From Ixodes scapularis (Eukaryota > Arthropoda > Arachnida > Ixodida > Ixodidae), in contig NW_024609837.1 of the NCBI RefSeq assembly GCF_016920785.2, positions 41,533,543 to 41,597,542 on the forward strand: a stretch of 64,000 nucleotides of DNA, in the 5' to 3' direction. Shown piece after piece: positions 1 to 11,213 of the stretch; positions within the stretch are counted from its first letter, which is position 1; each line of letters begins with the position of its first letter. The notes under the pieces were generated by a model that saw nothing but the letters and a program-made list of their open reading frames with translations, had not been told where the DNA came from and ran no database searches. Both the position numbers and the translations under genes were made by a program.

Positions 1-16
1 ATATATATATATATAC
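1..16. repeat. (AT)n microsatellite at window edge
   Basis: The window opens in the middle of an AT dinucleotide run of at least eight units. Its true length cannot be seen because it is cut by the window edge. Confidence 0.9.
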
Positions 17-369
17 GCTCAAGAAAACATCTCGCATACTGCCTCGACTTGTTGCTCTCTCAGCGCAAATCTGCCACCAATTTCCTTTGAGAACTGAAGC
101 GCTAACTTCTACCCTCGCGGCCATATACGTCGACCGTCTTCATGCGCGCCCATGTGTGAGGGGATCAGCTCTTGCAACTACAAATCTCTAGAACAGTGTA
201 TTGAAGGCATTCGTCGATGTTATGCTGTTTTGTGTTCTTTGTAACCGTGTTCATGCTGTAGTTTGTCCGCTCACACAAGGATTAAAAAGATAGGTTTTGC
301 CGTAATGTATTGTTGCAGCCGTAAAGGTCCGCGTCAAAATGGAGTAACAGCCACCAGTATTGATTTTTT
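17..369. other. unassigned non-coding DNA
   Basis: No ORF with recognisable protein character, RNA gene or repeat structure was seen here. It is simply the left flank of the foldback repeat that follows. Confidence 0.5.
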
Positions 370-1530
370 TAATGCGTTAGCATTAATGCTAGTTTGGAGC
401 ACACGTATTCAAAGTTCACGATGTCGCCACGGGATCACGTCACTGCCTCGGTAGCTGTGGGGCCGTCCCGTGGCACTAAAGGAAGTCTGCAGGATTGTTG
501 GAGGAAGATCAACCTCAGGGTGCGAATTCGCACACCCCCAGGCTTGGCCGTGAACCTGTTTCGAGCCCACCCGTTTGAAAGCGAGAGAGCCAGGTCAGGA
601 TCATCATCATCTGTGGTAACTGGCTAGGAAATGGCTTCTGCAAGCGCCGACTGATAGCAGGGAGTGCATATTTCGAGAGGCTAGGGCCGATAGGACTCAT
701 GGCAACGGAGGCCGAGTGGATCGCCTGGTTATAGGGAGCGACGCTGTGACGTAACACCCAGCAACCGAAGATCGCCGGCGACGTCCTGCTTCGCAAATTT
801 CGGCGCCGCGCAGTGGGGGAAAACGGGTGTATCACTGAGGTGCGTATTAAACCACCCCTGCCCTCTGTTCATGACGCTTCGCGGCTACAGTCTGCAGATG
901 GCTCATCGCAAAATATTAACCCACCTTGGCCCACCCGTACACGCCACTTCGCGGCGCTCCGCCGGCGGCCCAAGTACATCCTAGCCGCGCTGTCCCTGAC
1001 TGCACCTCAGATGCTCGGTGTTACGTCACGCAGTCGCTTTCTATAACAAGCCAATCCTATGTGGCCGCCGTTGCTATGCGTCCTACCGTCTAGCCTCTCA
1101 AAATAAGCGGCCGAGGTGAAGGTGCGGGCTTTGCACGCACTCGGAAGCTCCTGCCTCCGGCTTTGGAGACTTGTGGACGCACACAGACTGCGGTTTCGTT
1201 TTTCGGCCTGCCACGCCCTTCTTGGCACGGAGTCGTTTTACCAAGTCGCTGGGCCGTAAGCGCACGGGTTGGTTGCTCCTGCATGTACAACATGCATGTA
1301 AAACAAAAAAGACTGTCGCCTTCCGCGCATTACGCGCACACCCTTTATGCACACGCTAAGTGACCTGATTTGCTTGCACCAGAGAGAAAAGCGGTTTCGG
1401 GAGTGTTTACCTGGCGGAAAGGTGCTGAGAGGCTGCATTCAACACGCTTTGTTATAAATAACCGCTGCGCGGAATGCTAAGGCATTTATTTGAGAATCAA
1501 TTTGGCAACAACAACGACTTCAGCTTTTTT
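370..1530. repeat. foldback repeat R1, copy 1
   Basis: This is a GC-richer block of about 1.1 kb that recurs downstream at 1860-2740 in the same orientation. Shared landmarks include GCACACGTATTCAAAGTTC near the left end (about 400 and 1890) and CACACGCTAAGTGACCTGAT near the right end (about 1350 and 2570). It also folds on itself: the segment near 680-720 (CGAGAGGCTAGGGCCGATAG and the following GGCAACGG) is complementary to the segment near 1068-1105. A motif AATGCGTTAGCATT at the left has its complement near the right end of copy 2. It is probably a non-autonomous DNA element, but no target duplication was found and no family was recognised. ORFs inside it look like chance frames. Confidence 0.6.
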
Positions 1531-1859
1531 CTTCTTTTTTTTTGTAATATTCTTTTTATTCAGTTCCTGTTTTCATTTTTTTTTTTATTTTGATTTGAAA
1601 GAAATGCAGTGCGTCTTTTGGCCCGCACAGTTGACCAGCCCCTCCGTCTACACTCTAGGAAAAGGTCTGTGAGTTCCTTTCTACAGGACGCAGAGACAGC
1701 CAATCTCGGCGAATAATGAATTCCAGCGAGTGGCAAAGCTTAAAGTGCGATTGCATAAAAAAAAAAAAAAAAAACACATAAAATCAGCAAAAGAGAAACG
1801 TTATACTTATTGTCCCGTCGTGTACTGGAATTTTATAATGCCTTATCGTTAGTGCCCTG
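1531..1859. other. T-rich and A-rich spacer between R1 copies
   Basis: The spacer holds long T runs (about 1525-1590) and an 18-base A run (about 1757-1775). No gene is supported here. Confidence 0.5.
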
Positions 1860-2740
1860 GTTCATGCGCTGACCTTGGACTGGTTGGAAGCACACGTATT
1901 CAAAGTTCCCAACATCGCCACGGGATGGTGGCACAACCCCACTGGCTGTGGAAACTCTTCTGTAAGCGCCGACAGATGGCGGCAGGGTGCATATTTCGAA
2001 AGACTGTGCGATAAGACGCATAGTAACGGAAGCCGCACTAGATTGGCTGGTTATATGGAGCGACGCCGTGACGTAAGACCTAGCAACCTAAGATCACCGG
2101 CGACGTCGCCCTCGCCGATTTCGGCGCCGCGCATTGGGAGACGGTGGATGTATCACAGGGGCGCGTGTCAACCAACCCCGGCTACCCCGTTCACGTCACG
2201 TGGCTGCTACAATAGGCAGATGGCTTTTTACGAAATATTAACTTACTTTGGACCACCAATTCACGCCGCCTTGCGGCGCCCCGACGGCGGTCGAAGTAGG
2301 CCGGAGTACCCCTTAGCCCCGCTGTCCCCAGCTGTACCTCGGTTGCTAGGTGCTACGTCCCGCGGCCGGGGTGCGGGCACGCGCTTTGAACCCCCTCGTA
2401 TCTCCGGCCCCCGGCCTTGGAGACCTGTAGACGCACACGGGCTGCGGTTCCGTTATTCGACCTGCCACGTCTTTCTTGACACGCAGTCTTCTTAGAGTGC
2501 CAGCGGGCCCCGTATGCACATCCAAATGGCTCTGTAGTTTTCCGTGCATCGCGCGCTCGTCCTTTATGCACACGCTAAGTGACCTGATCTACTTGCACCA
2601 GGGAAACAGCGGTTCGGGAATGTTCATCTTGATTAAAGTTCTGAGACTCCATTCATGGTGCTTTGTTATACAGTATAACCGTTTCGCGAAATGCTAACGC
2701 ATTTCATCGAGAATCTGCGTGGCGGCAGCAGCGATTCCGG
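1860..2740. repeat. foldback repeat R1, copy 2
   Basis: This is the second direct copy of the block at 370-1530. The offset between copies is about 1.49 kb at the left side and about 1.22 kb at the right, so this copy is internally shorter by roughly 270 bp. The 206-codon ORF on the plus strand here is read through repeat DNA, has no domain I recognise and is not conserved in frame in copy 1, so I do not call it a gene. Confidence 0.6.
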
Positions 2741-2931
2741 CCTATTTTTTCCCCTCGACACTAATTCTGAGCTTCGACATTCGCTATAGATATTGCGTGC
2801 CATTGGCTCGTTTCGTGTTCTCTATGAAAGTGAACTCACGAACCTTATGACAGCGTGGAGGGAAAGGAAATAGGTCTCCTCTCCTTTCAGGACGCAAGTG
2901 ATGGCAAACGGTGCGTACGATCGAGAGTCTG

Positions 2932-3028
2932 TTTGAGGACATGGTAGTGCTTTTAAACACGAGCGAGAGGGGAGAACAGGACACTCCCCCCTCTCATTCG
3001 TGTCTAAAAGCACTACCATGTTCTCAAA
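2932..3028. repeat. perfect-like hairpin, arms about 40 bp
   Basis: The left arm (from about 2932, ending in GAGCGAGAGGGGA) is complementary to the right arm ending TTCTCAAA at 3028, with a short loop near 2975-2990. Only scattered mismatches occur. It resembles a very small foldback element or a palindrome-forming duplication. Confidence 0.75.
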
Positions 3029-3169
3029 GTTTCAACACCAACTCGCCCAACAATCAGCATTGATGGAGAGACTCTCTAAGCTAATTTTCTATTGAAAGCA
3101 CGATGCTATTTATTCTGCGAGAAAATCTGCCGACAAGACCGGCTAAGAAAGTACAGCCTCGGTGTGCGT

Positions 3170-3200
<31 letters not shown>

Positions 3201-4420
3201 GATAATATGGACGGAAGTTCAAGCCAGATGGAGTATGAAGGAAGTGGGGAAGTTTCTCAAGTGCCCGAATAACCGGGATTTACCTTAGAGTGTACTCACC
3301 GTAAAGTTAGTTTTGTCTTAGGTCAGAGTACAGTCCAAGGCTCGAACAAATACAACCACAGGCACATAATAGAAGCGCAAGTCACTTGGTTTGTTTAGTC
3401 GATGAAAGACCAAGTACAGGAAGATGGACGAATGCCATGAAGTCGAGCTTTGGAGTTCGTGGGTCCCATTGGGTCGTAGCAGCGGCTGCGCTTTGAATTA
3501 AGGTGAAACAAAGCATTGAGATTGTTCCTCAAACACGTTGGCGGATTGATCGCCGACATCGTCTGAATTTTCAGACATTGTCGGGTCGGCGATATTAGGA
3601 GCTAAAAGTTGCGAGAAAACATTGCCAAATTGTAGGATGGCGGCTACTGTGATAAGACAGAACCAGGGCATTGCGCTCCTGATGAGATCGCTTAATTATC
3701 GCGTCTGCCGCATGCCTCCGAGCCACCTCTCACCAGCGCGAGCCTGTCAAGCTTCACCGCTTTGCACCGGCGTGCTAGGTGCAGCGGCTGACATGGGTGA
3801 GCTCCTGGGTTAGCGCGATAGGCTCAGTAATAATGCCCAGTACTATTTCAGGTCTGCCCTTTTTTGTCTTGATGGTAGGTTGATCTCCAACTTTAGAAAA
3901 CTGCATCGAAAAAAATAAAATGCGGGTTTATATTTGAACTAGTGGTACTCAAGGGTTGTTAACGTGAAGCTCTCGATCGAAAGAACACCGAACTTTGACT
4001 CCCTCTGGCATCAACGCCGCTGAGGAGCAGTTCCACTTGCACAAGTGCAAGTTTTCAGAACATTTGGGGGTGGTTGTTTTGGCAGTTAATAATATTAAAA
4101 TATTGAGTTTGTGGAAGGGTTGCCTTGCTGCATTTCCATCTCGGAGGAAAAACACGAGGCCGAGGGTTTCCAAAATAAAAAACTACATTTATTAGTATAA
4201 CAGGAATGGTTTGTTAATAGTAAAATACAACGCAGCCATGGTATTCACCTAAACGTATCCGTGCTCTCGGTCCGTCCTCCCTGTTCCGTTGGCTTGTCCC
4301 CTTTTTTATGCACTCTGGCGCCCATTCTTCATGCGCTGCTGCGCGCCTCGTACTTGGTGTTGACTTTGGGCACTCGGCAGCGGCCCCCGGTCAAGGTGGC
4401 TGACCCCCCCCCCCCCCCCT
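3029..4420. other. non-coding stretch with GT/G run and small hairpin
   Basis: A TG microsatellite running straight into an 18-base G run lies at about 3161-3201, and an imperfect hairpin around CGCCGACA lies at about 3549-3592. A long C run is at about 4405-4420. I see no supported gene. Confidence 0.5.
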
Positions 4421-4436
4421 CTAAGCGCCCGGTATG

Positions 4437-4660
4437 TCAATGCCGTATCGTCGTTTTCGTTGTTGGGAGGGGGTTGTTGTCGAGGAGGTGTTGACAGTGG
4501 CGCGGTATGAGCGCTATGGCGCGCTCCAGGTCGCGGTCACCGAGATGATTTATTCGGGCGATGCGATCCACGTCTGCCCGCTTTCCGTGCAGGGTACCTT
4601 GGAGGTGAGCCGCCCGGCATATCTCAGGAACCACACACAGAGGGAAAACTATGCGCGTCT
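4437..4660 (-). pseudogene. probable pol C-terminal tail of the Gypsy-like element
   Basis: The minus-strand frame includes GTLHGKRADVDRIARINHLG. This resembles the basic segment at the end of many Gypsy pol proteins, where an HVDRIxR-type stretch follows the integrase. It lies downstream of the integrase remnants on the same strand. The link between the two (4660-5380) is not readable as one frame. The assignment depends on position and a short motif, so confidence is limited. Confidence 0.4.
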
Positions 4661-5099
4661 CCTCCTAAATGTATAATGCGCGGCCATCTCTGTGGGTGGC
4701 GTCCCTCCAACGTAAGTCCCCGGAACAATTCAAGTACCGCAGCAGATGGCCCGGCGCGCTCGCGCCTGGGCTGGTCACTCCAGCTCAAGTCCAATGCACA
4801 ACCTTGGGAAGCATCCCAACGAGGACTGTTCAGGTCGCGACAGTCCTTTGCGGCCGTTCCCGGCATCGCAGGCAGAGGCCGTTTCTGCTGGCCCTGACAT
4901 ATCTTGCCCACTGGCAGGGGTTCTGTGGGGTGAACCTGGCCGGTTGGCGCCCTCGGTGATTAGAATTGCCACGTGCCAGAGACCCATGTTGTCCAGATGA
5001 CCCGGCCTGGTGGCGACGTTGACTATGATTAATCTTCGTCGATCAGGGCAAGATATTACCTTTGGTTACTTTCGTGTGTAACCACTCGTTTCATACTGC

Positions 5100-5360
5100 C
5101 TAAAAAGAGGGATTCGGGGTGGGCACACAATCGCGCAATATGTCCCCCCTCAGAAAGGTGACCAGATCCGTGGGATAGTATACGACGTACAACGCTCGAA
5201 ACTCGAATGAGATAAAAATAGTAAAAGGAATCTTGTCCACTACTGCGTGACCTCTCTCAGCCGTCACCGACGTCGCAGGTTGTACCACCTGTGTGAATGT
5301 GAGGGGGGTGGTCCAAAACAGGGCCGTCGTCGCCATCAGTTCAATCCTTAGAAAACCCAT
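5100..5360 (-). CDS. 86-codon ORF within the retroelement remnant, unknown
   Basis: The ORF begins with a hydrophobic N-terminus (MGFLRIELMATTALFW) that could act as a signal peptide and has several aromatic residues downstream. It sits between the integrase C-terminal remnant and the pol tail, on the same strand as both. I do not recognise a family. It could be a chance frame or a scrap of an extra ORF of the element, and nothing else supports expression. Confidence 0.2.
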   Translation of the reverse strand: MGFLRIELMATTALFWTTPLTFTQVVQPATSVTAERGHAVVDKIPFTIFISFEFRALYVVYYPTDLVTFLRGDILRDCVPTPNPSF

Positions 5361-5379
5361 CTTCCGTGTTTAAGGTCGG

Positions 5380-5932
5380 TGACATGAGTTGGCCCTGTGG
5401 ACTCACCACTAAAATCTTAAATTAATGTGCATGTAAGCGGGGAAATATTTTTGCCTACGCGAAATGGACCATCCCACCAGTTGACCAGTCAGGCCGTGAA
5501 GCCTTTTCCCCTGTCACTCAGGGGGGTGAGTGCACCTGGGAACCTAGTCTCTCACCTCGAACTGTAGGTTCAGGCGTCCCCGGCTGTACTGAGAACCAAT
5601 TCTGTCACCTCAAACTGTAGGCTCCGGCGTCTCTGGTTGTACTAGTCGGACTGCTGCAGTCTGGCAACGCCGAGATTTTCTGGGGCTTCTTTGAGGTAGT
5701 TTGTGAAACGCCTATGCAGGTCGTCTGCGAACTTCGTGTAGCTATGGTCCTGTGCCCTGGCCCCGTGTCGAACGGAGAGTGTTAGTGAGAGGAAAAGCAA
5801 GCCGTGTGCCAAAATTGAGCTGGGCAGGGGTGACCCCAGTTGATCGGTTAACCGTGGTGCGGGTGCCAAGGCCATTTCTGGGAGCTTCGCATCCCAGTCT
5901 TCGTGGCGCTCCGTATCAGCAACGAGCATCAT
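5380..5932 (-). pseudogene. integrase core end and C-terminal domain remnant
   Basis: From 5932 downward the frame reads MMLVADTERHEDWDAKLPEM, matching the end of a retroviral-type integrase core, where a crowd of residues precedes a W-D-x-x-L-P-x motif. It then reads SYTKFADDLHRRFTNYLKEA, like the helical spacer after the core. Further on (about 5640-5400), LQFEVRD and a THPP stretch in shifting frames match the integrase C-terminal beta domain (family form: FEVGDLVxxRTHPLS). At least two frame breaks are present. The segment around 5530-5640 also contains an imperfect direct duplication of about 75 bp, which adds to the damage. Confidence 0.6.
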
Positions 5933-6236
5933 CTTGAGGTTTTGATTTACTCGTTCGGTTACATTTGCTTCTGGATGACACAGCTGAGTCCGTTTAGGTT
6001 CAATTCATACAACCGCGCATGCATCCATGAACAATTTGCTCGTAAGACATGACGCATAATCTGAAATTAGGCTTGTCGGGAAACAGAAACGTGCGAAACT
6101 TGAAACAGACAGTCCCACATTTTTTGCGTGTCCAACTTTCATAAAGGGAACAGTTCTATTCATTTGGTGAGATGGTCTGTTACTATGAACAAGTACTGGT
6201 TTCCGCGCGGGTCTACATTAAAATACACCCATGACG

Positions 6237-6847
6237 TCACAACAACAAATCAGCCAAAGGCTCTGACTTACGATCAGTTGCATGAGACCTGGGGGTGGAC
6301 TGACACGTGGCTTTGATCTCTGGCCTGACGGGCACGGTGTACATCAGTACATCTTCCAGCATACCGGGCCAAGTCGCAATCTGGGACAACTTATCGTAAG
6401 TTTTACTCCCGCCGCGGTGTCCGGTTAGGGCAAAGTTGTGCATGTATCTGATGAAGGACTTAACTTCCGAAGTATCTGTGCTCGAAACACATAACTGCTC
6501 AGGTTGTCATTGGCCTGAGGGATGTAGCGCAACAGCAGTCCGTCACTGTGCGGTAAGTAGGGGTCGAACTGTTGATCACCCTTGGTGTTGAACGGGCTGG
6601 TCGCTGCCAGCGAGGCAGTCACTTATTGGCAGAGCCCGTCGTCGTGCTGGGCCTTGAGAAGATCCTCTCTAGAGACCGGTGTTTCCCACCGTGAGTCAGG
6701 TAGTCCATGTGTTACATCAGCGACTGCAACCAGACCTGGAACTTTCTGCACATGCTCCTCAGGAAGAGGTACGTGCGGGAATATGTACCGTAACTTTAAT
6801 ATTACTGATAAAGTAACACGACTTTTAATTGATGTAAACCCGACCAT
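6237..6847 (-). pseudogene. integrase zinc-finger (HHCC) and upstream linker remnant
   Basis: The minus strand reads in three offset frames. The first ends PVSREDLLKAQHDDGLCQ, typical of the pol linker ahead of integrase. The second includes HSDGLLLRYIPQAND. The third gives HNFALTGHRGGSKTYDKL followed by ATWPGMLEDV, the histidine pair and helix of the HHCC finger. One of the two following cysteines is visible (ATCQ); the other is not in its expected place. Frame changes occur near 6440 and 6620. The fragment is not functional. Confidence 0.65.
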
Positions 6848-7213
6848 AGAAGAAAAAAAAAAGTTGTATTTTTGTTTAGTTAGTGAAAAAGTTTTTTTTC
6901 TTTTCCTTTCGCGATCTCATTGCTTTCAATAAGACATTACTATTTTAGTTTTTGTTTCCTTTCTTTCGCTTTCTGAAATTCTCTTGCAATAGGTCGTTCG
7001 TTGCGTACTGACTAACGAAGTGGAAAGTAGGAATCAAGCTCAACGCTTTGATTAGTTCACAAGAGCACTGTGATTGTGTTAAGCCTTATATAAATCGTTC
7101 TTGTTTGATGATGTATTGATTTTAATACAATTGCACATAGAAAGCATTTCATCATAGACAGTAAATCAAAATATTTAACACATACTTCTTTGCGGAAGAA
7201 GGTTGATTTAAAT

Positions 7214-7440
7214 CAGGGGTGCACAACATGCGGCCCGCGGGCCACATCCGGCTCGCAGGCACTTCCTGTGCGTCCCGCAGACATGACACTCCGAGATATG
7301 TTCCAGACGGCAACCAGTGCGATGGTGCCCGATATTGAAAACCTGTCTACCAGTTATTAAAAACCTGCGTAATTCCCAATAACCTTTTTTTTTTTTTTTG
7401 GGGGGGGGGGGGAAGTAATTTTTTTACTTGCGCAGCCCTG
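7214..7440. mobile_element. hAT-type MITE with perfect 8-bp TSD
   Basis: The ends are CAGGGGTGCACAA (left) and the complement of CAGGGCTGCGCAA (right), 11 of 13 matching. The eight bases before and after (7206-7213 and 7441-7448) are both ATTTAAAT. This combination of CAG-starting TIRs and an 8-bp duplication is diagnostic of the hAT superfamily. The 227-bp element has no coding capacity and contains adjoining T and G homopolymers near 7386-7412. Confidence 0.85.
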
Positions 7441-7592
7441 ATTTAAATCATCATTGTAAAATCGGTCTAATATTCAAATTACGATTGAAATCATTCTTAA
7501 AACCAGTATTTAAGTCATCTTAAATTCTATTCTCTGCCCTGGTTCATACTACTTTCAAGTTGCACGCACCTTTAAAATTATCTTGCTCGTAC

Positions 7593-7768
7593 CAGCGGTG
7601 TAACACGGGGGAAGGAAGCAAGGAGGGGGGGGGGGGGGGGGGTATCAGCCCTCTGCAATCTAGCCAACTCTATAATATACACATGCACTTTGATCCCATC
7701 TCTCCTCTCCCTCCCGGCCACGTCAGACACCTCCCCCCTCCCGGAAGAAGCTCCTGGATACGCCACTG
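7593..7768. mobile_element. hAT-type MITE, CAGYGG ends, G-rich core
   Basis: The left end CAGCGGTGTAAC and the complement of the right end (CAGTGGCGTATCCAGGA) form imperfect TIRs of the common arthropod type. A run of about 18 G lies next to the left end and a C-rich stretch next to the right. The eight flanking bases match at only four positions, so the insertion is old or the borders are slightly off. Confidence 0.6.
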
Positions 7769-9584
7769 ACCGCTACGTGTTGTTCAGATTTTTGATCTTG
7801 TGATAGATCTGGTCCTTGCTCTTCACGACCCCGCAACGCTGCAGCTCCTCCGATATATCCCCATAGACGCCTCCATTTCGCTCAGCGCGTCGGAGTTCTT
7901 CGATCCGGCCCTCCCGGAGGCGGTCTCCTGGGAGGTTCACACGACGCGCGTTTCCTTTCTCTTCGTGACCGACGGTCCCACTCCGTTCGATACGGCGCAC
8001 TTCGCACGCGTTCTTAAAACAACTTAAAACACAGTAAAATATATACCTACAACAGAATATTAAATATGTAAAACAAAAGAATAAACGATAATAAAACGAT
8101 TATAAAATATGAACAAAAGAAATAGAAGATGAGAAGTATAAATGACAAAAGGAATGGAAAAGCAAAACAAACTGAGGTGGACGAGCGAGGAGAGGAGCGA
8201 GCAGACAACCGACAGGTTAGGCCTACTGGGCAACTGAGACCGCGAATATATTAGACAACTGTATCACAAAAGGTGCGCGAGATAAACAGGTTATGAGTAT
8301 TTTTTTTTTGTCAAAATAATAGCTACAACTATTGTTTTCGAATGTATATATATTATTTATAATGTTTTATTTTAATTCATGCAACTTGTGCAGACCGCTG
8401 TTGACGAGACTACAGATTTACGAGCAGTAAAGTAAGTTTGGGGGAACTCAGTTGAGCTCGAATGTCATTTAAGTCAAATGTCATTTGAGTTGCCGTGTGA
8501 CGCTGAATTGATTACATTTACACTGAATGTCATTTAGGGTAACTATCATTTGATGTACCCCTCTGACGGGGGTGTTACCTTGGGAAACGAAAGTTCAGTT
8601 ATTAGAAGAGGGTGGGACGAAGCGGTTTGAGCCTTAAATACTTTAATCACGAAGATTACTTTGTTTTCTGCGTTACTTTACTGTTGAAGTCAGTAATTAA
8701 TTAAGAAAGAGCTAGTTAGACAAGCCCTAAAAAATCAGCGATTTCTATAAGGAAAGCACTATATTCTCGGGTCAGTTTTCGAGTTGCGACATACGAGGCA
8801 TGTTATCGGCAGCAAAGTTGCGTATTTCTTTCTAGTTATGGATATTTCGTTTGTATCCTTTCGGTTACTTTCTATTGCAATTTGTGCGCAAGTAGTCATG
8901 CCACTCGACATGAAGGTTGTCATATGTGGCATCTCTCTCTAACTCCACGTTACAATAAATTTATTCACGTCGGCAGAAATACGTACCGTATAAATAAAGT
9001 TCTGGACCTCGTCAAACAAGTTCATAAGAACGGGGAGTCATTATTTTTAACTTTTCAGGGAAAGTTTTCGAGGACGTATGAAGCTGTTCAACTTGCGCGA
9101 ATCTCCTTAACATTTTTTTTTTTCAATCGTCCATTGCTTTGCGCTTTACGCCGCTTAGTGAGCGATAGACTATTTCCGAAACAGCCTCTAATCCACAATG
9201 GCGTCTGCTTCATTTCAACTCAGTAAAACCTGGATTTTTTAATCATCGCATCTACCGATAAAGAAGCCTCCCATGATCTATCACAAAATGAAGGAAATTT
9301 GTATTTCATAAGGTGGTGAAATATACTCATTACCATCACTCACGTTACCACCTTCACGCTCTTCCTCATAGTCAGTATTATAATCATCATTAGGGGCCTC
9401 ATGAGCAGCCTTAGCCCAGGGCCTCAAACATTTCTTAATCCGGGCCTGGTCATACTCAAGATGTCGTAGGGAGAGTTTAGCCGATCGGGGGAGGTCGACC
9501 ACAACGACGCTTTTAGTCGCTCACGTACGTCGCCAATGCGGCGCGCAAGGTCGTCTGCTTCTCGCTCAGAGGTTGCAGTCATGT
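7769..9584. other. unassigned non-coding DNA
   Basis: The stretch is AT-rich, with a cluster of four AATGTCATTT-like words at about 8460-8560. Frames at 7773-8027 overlap on both strands and look like chance reading. Near 9380-9455 the text CAGGCCCGGATTAAG on the minus strand may be a hAT-like end, but no partner end was found. Confidence 0.4.
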
Positions 9585-9703
9585 CAGAACGCCAACCCCT
9601 GATTGGCCCTGATTTGAAAGATAGTGGGTAGACCTCAATGCTAACTACCTTGAGGTATACCCACTATCCTTCCAATCAGAGCCAATCAGAGCTCGGCGTT
9701 CTG
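9585..9703. repeat. foldback, arms about 50 bp
   Basis: The left arm starts CAGAACGCC at 9585 and the right arm ends GGCGTTCTG at 9703. Internal matching includes GATAGTGGGTA with TACCCACTATC and tandem CCAATCAGAG words in the right arm. The symmetry centre is near 9645. It is likely a small CAG-ended foldback MITE, with no target duplication recognised. Confidence 0.7.
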
Positions 9704-10939
9704 AGGTCACCGCTACCCCGGCGCAAAGAAGTGGACGAACTTGCGCGCCGTATAGTCACTGACAGAATGGAAACAGGGTGTCTCCGGATAACCAACCTCC
9801 AGCACAGCACCCGCGCCCGTTGCCTTCCGTCGTGATTTAACTAGCTCGAGGCTCATGAATCGCCGCTGTGCGCCATCAAACGTATGCGAAGCTGGTGCTG
9901 TAGGCGGGGCCACTAGAACTTCACCCTGATGTTTTCATTCTGGCGGTGGCTATAAATAGCATGGTCGTATGGCTGAATTTTGAATGCTTTGTCCGCGTTC
10001 GGTTCAAACTCGTGTCTTTACTGATTGACTGCCAGTCCCACCACTCGTGTTCAATCCGTGCCCCTCGTTTGCCTATTTAGGGGATATTCTAAACCTCAGT
10101 ACCACGACGTTGTCATGGAGAGAGAGAGAGGGGGGGGTAACTTTTATTTAAAATGACAGCATCATAGTTCGCTGTTGCCGGCATCAGGAAAATGCCAGTG
10201 ATGAGGTCGGCGGCTTGGTCCCTTGAGTGTAAATGATTTGGGACACAAGGTGGGGCCAAAGTGTAGCTTGTGCGTCCAGGGCTGGGGTGATCCAGCTCTC
10301 CCAGCGTGGAGGCGTTGCGTCGGCATACTAAGGTTTGAGGGAGGAGAATAAGAAAGAGGAATCGTATTTTATTTTCTTTACAATGCGCTATTCTTACAAT
10401 GCCCGGCTGAAGCTTCAGTGCCCCGTGGGTTTATATTAAAGGGAAATGCAGTGTGAACGCAAAACATTGCGCCTCTTTCACTCAGTACAGTAATGAGAAG
10501 GGCCATCGGTATTCCGTGTACCAAACAAATCAGCATGGGGCAGACATGGAGTGTCTAGACAGTTTGTATGGTGCCTGGAACGCGTCTACATCTGGCTCCA
10601 AAAAAAGGTCCCTCAATTTCTGCCTGGTGACTTCATACTTGTGTCATGCTGTCGCCGGTTGCGATCCTGGCGGAGTCCCAGCAGCGTGGGTGTATGGCAG
10701 ACGCCCGTTCTGCTGCAGGTCGCTCCCCCGTGGGACAGTCCACGGAAGCTCAGGCAGCCAGAAGTTGGGACGCCCTGACGACAGCAACGCTAGCGTTCAC
10801 ACGTGCTTTTCGATAGCGGCCAACCGCCAGGATGGGAACTTGCTACAGCACGACACTCCGGCTTCTGATACTTGTTTTGTTGCCACTTCGTGACCATTTT
10901 TGATCTATGAGCTTCACCATAGGTTGCTAAACACACAAG
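9704..10939. other. unassigned DNA with an uncharacterised 146-codon frame
   Basis: A GA-rich run and G run lie near 10118-10137. Plus-strand frames at 10453-10893 (146 codons, from ATG or an alternative start) and 10551-10778 overlap each other; neither has a domain or composition that supports a gene. No promoter or splice structure was recognised. Confidence 0.4.
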
Positions 10940-11213
10940 TTGGAGGCGCGCTCTAGACAGCATAGGATTGCTGTGTGGAGCGAAAGTTCGCGGTGCAGAT
11001 CCCATGGTTTAATCCACACCACTTCCTTTTTTGATCCGGATAAGGATTGTACTTGCTGGCATGCGGTCATGTATCACTAGTGCGTGGTGCACGTTCAAAA
11101 CCCTAATCTAGCAGTAGTACTGCAGAGGATATACTTCTCATCTACAGGGTAAAACAGTGTCGCAGCACCTCAAAGGCAGACCGACCTTACGCTGTCTAAA
11201 CACAAACGTCCAT
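10940..11213 (+). mobile_element. tRNA-derived SINE family B, copy 1 (diverged)
   Basis: The copy shares with 55488-55770 the order GTGGAGCGAAAG, then TATCACTAGTGCGTGGTGCA, then a TAGTACTGCA word, then a GGCAGACNNACCTTACGCTGT-like tail. The tRNA head is badly decayed. It lacks a clear target duplication. Confidence 0.65.

Larger units (their letters stand above)
4430..6850 (-). mobile_element. decayed Ty3/Gypsy-type retrotransposon, pol 3' half
   Basis: Reading the minus strand from 6850 down to 4430 gives, in the expected order, pol linker sequence, an integrase HHCC-type zinc finger, part of the integrase core, an integrase C-terminal region and a pol tail. All are split by stops and frame changes. 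No flanking LTR pair was identified, so the element is at least 5' truncated and strongly decayed. The reading rests on family-like motifs (GH-x-G-x-x-KTYDKL, ATWPGM, EDWDAKLPEM). Assignment to Ty3/Gypsy rather than another LTR class is inferred from these. Confidence 0.7.

Noticed and set aside
1875..2495. 206-codon plus-strand ORF
   Set aside because: It lies in repeat R1 and is not conserved in frame in the sister copy.
9281..9502. 73-codon acidic minus-strand ORF
   Set aside because: Much of it overlaps a CAGGCCCGGATT-type hAT-like end; no conserved domain.
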